In this document: positions 7,599 to 10,000 of the stretch, one piece after another
How the letters are laid out: each line of letters begins with the position of its first letter
Numbering within the stretch: position 1 is the first letter of the stretch
Origin: Actinidia chinensis
Taxonomy: Eukaryota; Streptophyta; Magnoliopsida; Ericales; Actinidiaceae
Assembly: GCA_009663005.1 (NCBI GenBank)
Contig: CM018901.1
Span: 3,332,501 to 3,342,500, forward strand
Reading direction: 5' to 3'
Length of the DNA stretch: 10,000 nucleotides
Made by a program: the position numbers and the translations under genes
The notes under the pieces: generated by a model
Database searches by the model: none
Told to the model about the DNA's origin: nothing
Seen by the model: the letters and a program-made list of their open reading frames with translations, nothing else

Positions 7599-8261
7599 AT
7601 AGATAATGTAATGGCAGTATATCTGCTGAGTGTACGTGATAATTGAAAAACTTAAGTGTATTCTTTATGCCAGGTGCATGGACTACTTGAGAATCAATAA
7701 TAAGTTTCTACATCATTCCTTTTTTCTCTAATTTTCTGTATCTTTGTCTTGTATAATCATGACACCAAATGCACACCTAAAGTAATAGCTACTGCTATGT
7801 TTAGATGTTGGATTTGTAAAGCAAAAATTAATGAGAGGGAATGAAATTAGTTTTCCATCTTCTGTTTTTCTATGTAATCAACTAGAAAAAATTAATTTTT
7901 GGAAATTGCCTATTATTTTCCTTTTTCTTTCCCTCCGCGAGTCCAAGACCTAACATAGAATAAAAGATAGAAATAGATTTTCTTTTTTTAATTTAATGTA
8001 TATCCGAAGGAATTGGAAGGAAAGGATCACTTGATTTCGTACCTGAACTATTTAGATCTTTATGCTTGAGCGCATTGCTTGTAGCTTGTATTTAAATGTC
8101 AGAACCCTGGATATTATCATATATGGAGAGATTGTTTTTCACAGATATATTTTTGTCATTGCCGATGAGTATTTTACTCTCATTATCAGATTTAAATGAC
8201 ATGCACGGTCATCCATATTGACAGTGCGCACTCTTTGTAAGCAGCGGGGGACTATTTGTAA
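7599..8261. other. 3' flank of the gene relic, no gene seen
   Basis: The first 100-150 bases would be the 3' untranslated region. AATCAATAATAAG near 7690 contains AATAAT-like weak polyadenylation words, but no AATAAA is seen close to the stop. The rest is AT-rich with pyrimidine tracts (7720-7740, 7910-7935) and contains no recognisable coding or RNA gene. Confidence 0.5.
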
Positions 8262-8371
8262 GTTAGAGTCCTCTATACGTCTCGATTGGATTGTTACCTG
8301 TTGTGTCAACCAATCAGGACTGGTGTTGAATTGGGACAATACATTACACTGCAAATTCCATTTCATGTGAG

Positions 8372-8405
<34 letters not shown>

Positions 8406-8612
8406 TTTATTGTGTATATGGGTTAGAATCCTGCGTCGTGATTGGATTATTATAAGTAGTCTCAACCTGTTGAATTTGGACAAAGGCTCTCAACTGCAAT
8501 TCCTTTTCATGAGCTATATCTATCCTTATTAGTATAGTTAGAATCCTCTCGATTGGATTATTATCAAGCGTCAGAGCCCATCAAGACTGGTGTGTACATA
8601 TATATTATGTCC
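8262..8612. repeat. three-copy diverged tandem repeat
   Basis: Copies start with GTTAGA.TCCT at 8262, 8422 and 8537. Each continues with a GATTGGATT(A/G)TTA core and, in copies 1 and 3, ATCA.GACTGGTGT. Copies 1 and 2 also share GTTGAATT.GGACAA, CTGCAA.TTCC and TTTCATG.GAGCTATAT. Spacings are about 160 and 115 bases. Copy 1 is lengthened by the TA microsatellite, and copy 3 is truncated. The open frame on the minus strand over 8139-8483 is produced by this repeat and is not a gene. Confidence 0.8.
8373..8402. repeat. TA dinucleotide microsatellite
   Basis: About 15 uninterrupted TA units at the junction between copies 1 and 2 of the tandem repeat. The equivalent point in copy 2 reads GAGCTATATCTATC, so the run probably expanded from that short seed. 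Confidence 0.95.
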
Positions 8613-9229
8613 TCCGTGGGGTGGTAGGAAATCAAAGCAAGATACGTCGGTGGTGCAAGGACGTTTTTGGGCACCTTTGGTCTCTGTTTGGACGAGCCTG
8701 CAAGGAAGCAACCATGAAAAAAACTGCACAGAGCCAAGGATGGCTTTTCAACAATCAAATTAGTACTAGAGAAAACAAGAAAGTGAAGAGCAAAAGAGAG
8801 TGTTTGACTCTTGTTCTAGAGAGAGTGTTCATTACCTTCTAAAGGAGAGAAGAGTGTGGCTTTTATAGGGTAGCTCGGTGCATTTTTAGATGCGCCAGTT
8901 GCTGTGTCAATAACTAGGTAGTTGAGCGAATCATGCTTCTAAGGGTGTGGTTGGTAGCTAGTCTATTACATCACCAAAATTTGGATGGCAGGAAAGTTTC
9001 GTTTTTGTACATTTCCTATGCCTTGCCCCAAGGCCACAGCGAGGCTCGTCGCTGACTGCACTGCACGCCCAGTGCTTAGCTCCCATGTCGGGGCATCCAA
9101 CTAGACTTGTAATATAGCGACAGTCTGGCGGTAGCCAACAACAGAGCTTAGTCCAAGATCAGGGTTGACTATTTTATCCCCTTACAATTGACCCCATCAT
9201 ACTTGCGCTCGGCTAACAACTAAAGACGG
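8613..9229. other. intergenic or transposon-derived DNA, no gene seen
   Basis: The overlapping open frames on both strands at 8564-8842 have no recognisable motif and oppose each other, so neither is called. The part from about 9015 to 9140 is less AT-rich than its surroundings. A retrotransposon origin is possible given the TATA-like site near 8865, but no boundaries, primer site or domains are visible. Confidence 0.35.
8860..8870 (-). promoter_or_regulatory. minus-strand TATA-like site with pyrimidine leader
   Basis: The minus strand reads CCCTATAAAAG, close to the plant TATA consensus. It is followed by CTCTTCTCTCC and a long pyrimidine-rich tract towards 8780, as in plant or LTR promoters with CT-rich leaders. 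No coding frame of recognisable function lies downstream on that strand within 300 bases, so it may belong to an LTR relic or be fortuitous. Confidence 0.3.
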
Positions 9230-9306
9230 GAAAAAATTCACTAAGGACAAAAAAATTATTTTTATTCAACAAATTAACAAAAAAATTATCTTTAGTGAAA
9301 TTTTTC
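9230..9306. repeat. imperfect inverted repeat (hairpin)
   Basis: GAAAAAATTCACTAAGGA (9230-9247) pairs with the reverse complement of 9289-9306, GAAAAATTTCACTAAAGA, at 16 of 18 positions. The loop is about 41 bases. Within it, CAAAAAAATTAT occurs as a direct repeat (from about 9248 and 9278). It could be a small foldback element or chance structure in AT-rich DNA. Confidence 0.55.
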
Positions 9307-9930
9307 AAATTTGAATAGTTTTTTTATATTTTCAAATTCATCTTGTCAAGAGAGCCAGATAAATATAAATTTTTTATTGGATGATGAAAAAATCTACTAA
9401 GACGAAAAAACTCGAAAATCAATAATAACTAGAAAATCTAAAAAAAATAGTCCGAACTAAGTTAAATTATAACATGCACATCTTGATTCTAACCCCCAAA
9501 CTCCAAATATCTTCATTTAACAAAGATGTATAGCTTTAGAAACCATGAAAAGGGCAAGGAAAAAATAACAAGATCACCTTATTTGTGCAAAAAGGCAATG
9601 TTTGTTTGATGCTTGTCGCATTTTAGCAAAACTTTTGTATGATTGTGTAGACAAGGAAACACAAGATGCAGTAACAAGATGGCATTGTGCAACAAGTACA
9701 TGATATCTTTCCTTTTTCCAATAAAATATAAGACAAATCTAGAGAACTAGTAAATAACCCATTCACTCTCCTGCATAACAAGAGAAATCGTTATCAGATC
9801 ATGGTTCACTCTTATCACTTTTATACAAAGTTTTATGCCTTCCCTCCATTTTCCTCTTCCTCATCATGTTGGGGTTTTCTTCAGAACTTACGAACAGCTT
9901 CCTCCTCAAAACATTGTTTTCTTTCATATC
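9307..9930. other. AT-rich intergenic DNA, no gene seen
   Basis: No open frame of note, no RNA gene and no clear repeat was found. From about 9830 the + strand becomes pyrimidine-rich (CCTTCCCTCCATTTTCCTCTTCC), which together with the following AG run could be the leader of a gene starting beyond the window. No start codon context supports this inside the window. Confidence 0.4.
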
Positions 9931-9954
9931 AGAGAGAGAGAGAGAGAGAGAGAG
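9931..9954. repeat. AG dinucleotide microsatellite, 12 units
   Basis: An uninterrupted AG run. GA/CT runs of this kind are frequent in plant 5' untranslated regions and promoters and bind GAGA-type factors, but nothing here ties it to a gene. Confidence 0.95.
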
Positions 9955-10000
9955 ATCAAAACATTCATTTACTCTTCCTTTCTTTATATTGGTGCTTTCA

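Noticed and set aside
8564..8842. Opposed open frames of 64 and 73 codons
   Set aside because: They overlap on opposite strands and lack any motif. The + strand frame ends in Lys/Arg-rich, low-complexity sequence.
1..10000. CRISPR array, tRNA, rRNA or a defence-type gene cluster
   Set aside because: No regularly spaced identical repeats, no cloverleaf or ribosomal motif and no recognisable neighbouring genes. The only tRNA-like word is the retrotransposon primer site at 3311-3322.

Overview
This is a gene-poor, AT-rich stretch of a plant nuclear genome. The evidence is a spliced gene encoding the plant-specific PGG membrane domain, a plant initiator-tRNA-Met primer site of a retrotransposon, and many short terminal-inverted-repeat and tandem repeats with long AT and AG microsatellites. 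A flowering plant is most likely. The species cannot be fixed from the sequence.

The only clear protein-coding remnant lies at 4969-7598 on the + strand: the 3' half of an ankyrin-repeat/PGG-domain gene of the ACD6/ITN1-like family. Two exons are visible, separated by a 1504-bp intron. The first (4969-5443) carries the last ankyrin-like segment and is broken by a cluster of small indels with in-frame stops. The second (6948-7598) encodes a fully open four-helix PGG domain with an unusual in-frame 42-bp (14-residue) tandem duplication in the loop after the first helix. No N-terminal ankyrin exons are recognisable upstream. The locus is best read as a pseudogene or 5'-truncated relic.

Region by region: 1-1441 is non-coding, with a recent 43-bp tandem duplication (708-793) and a possible minus-strand LTR-like promoter area (about 830-1400). 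1442-1668 is a short tandem array whose units carry variants of the palindrome TACTACCGGTAGTA. 2046-2673 is a 628-bp element with terminal inverted repeats, a GTAAG target duplication and clusters of GGACAC/GTGTCC words. 2779-3410 holds a small minus-strand retrotransposon relic with a tRNA-iMet primer-binding site and two LTR-end copies. About 3458-3765 may be a second LTR on the + strand. 3991-4058 is an orphan end of the GGACAC-type element. 4300-4777 is another inverted-repeat element, built on GGTAC/GTACC words. After the gene remnant come a three-copy diverged repeat (8262-8612), a minus-strand TATA-like site near 8865, a hairpin (9230-9306) and an AG microsatellite at the right edge.

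No operon-like or defence-type system, CRISPR array, or recognisable RNA gene is visible. The most distinctive points are the PGG loop duplication in an otherwise decayed gene, and two inverted-repeat element families that share a GAAGC-containing terminus but carry different subterminal word repeats.
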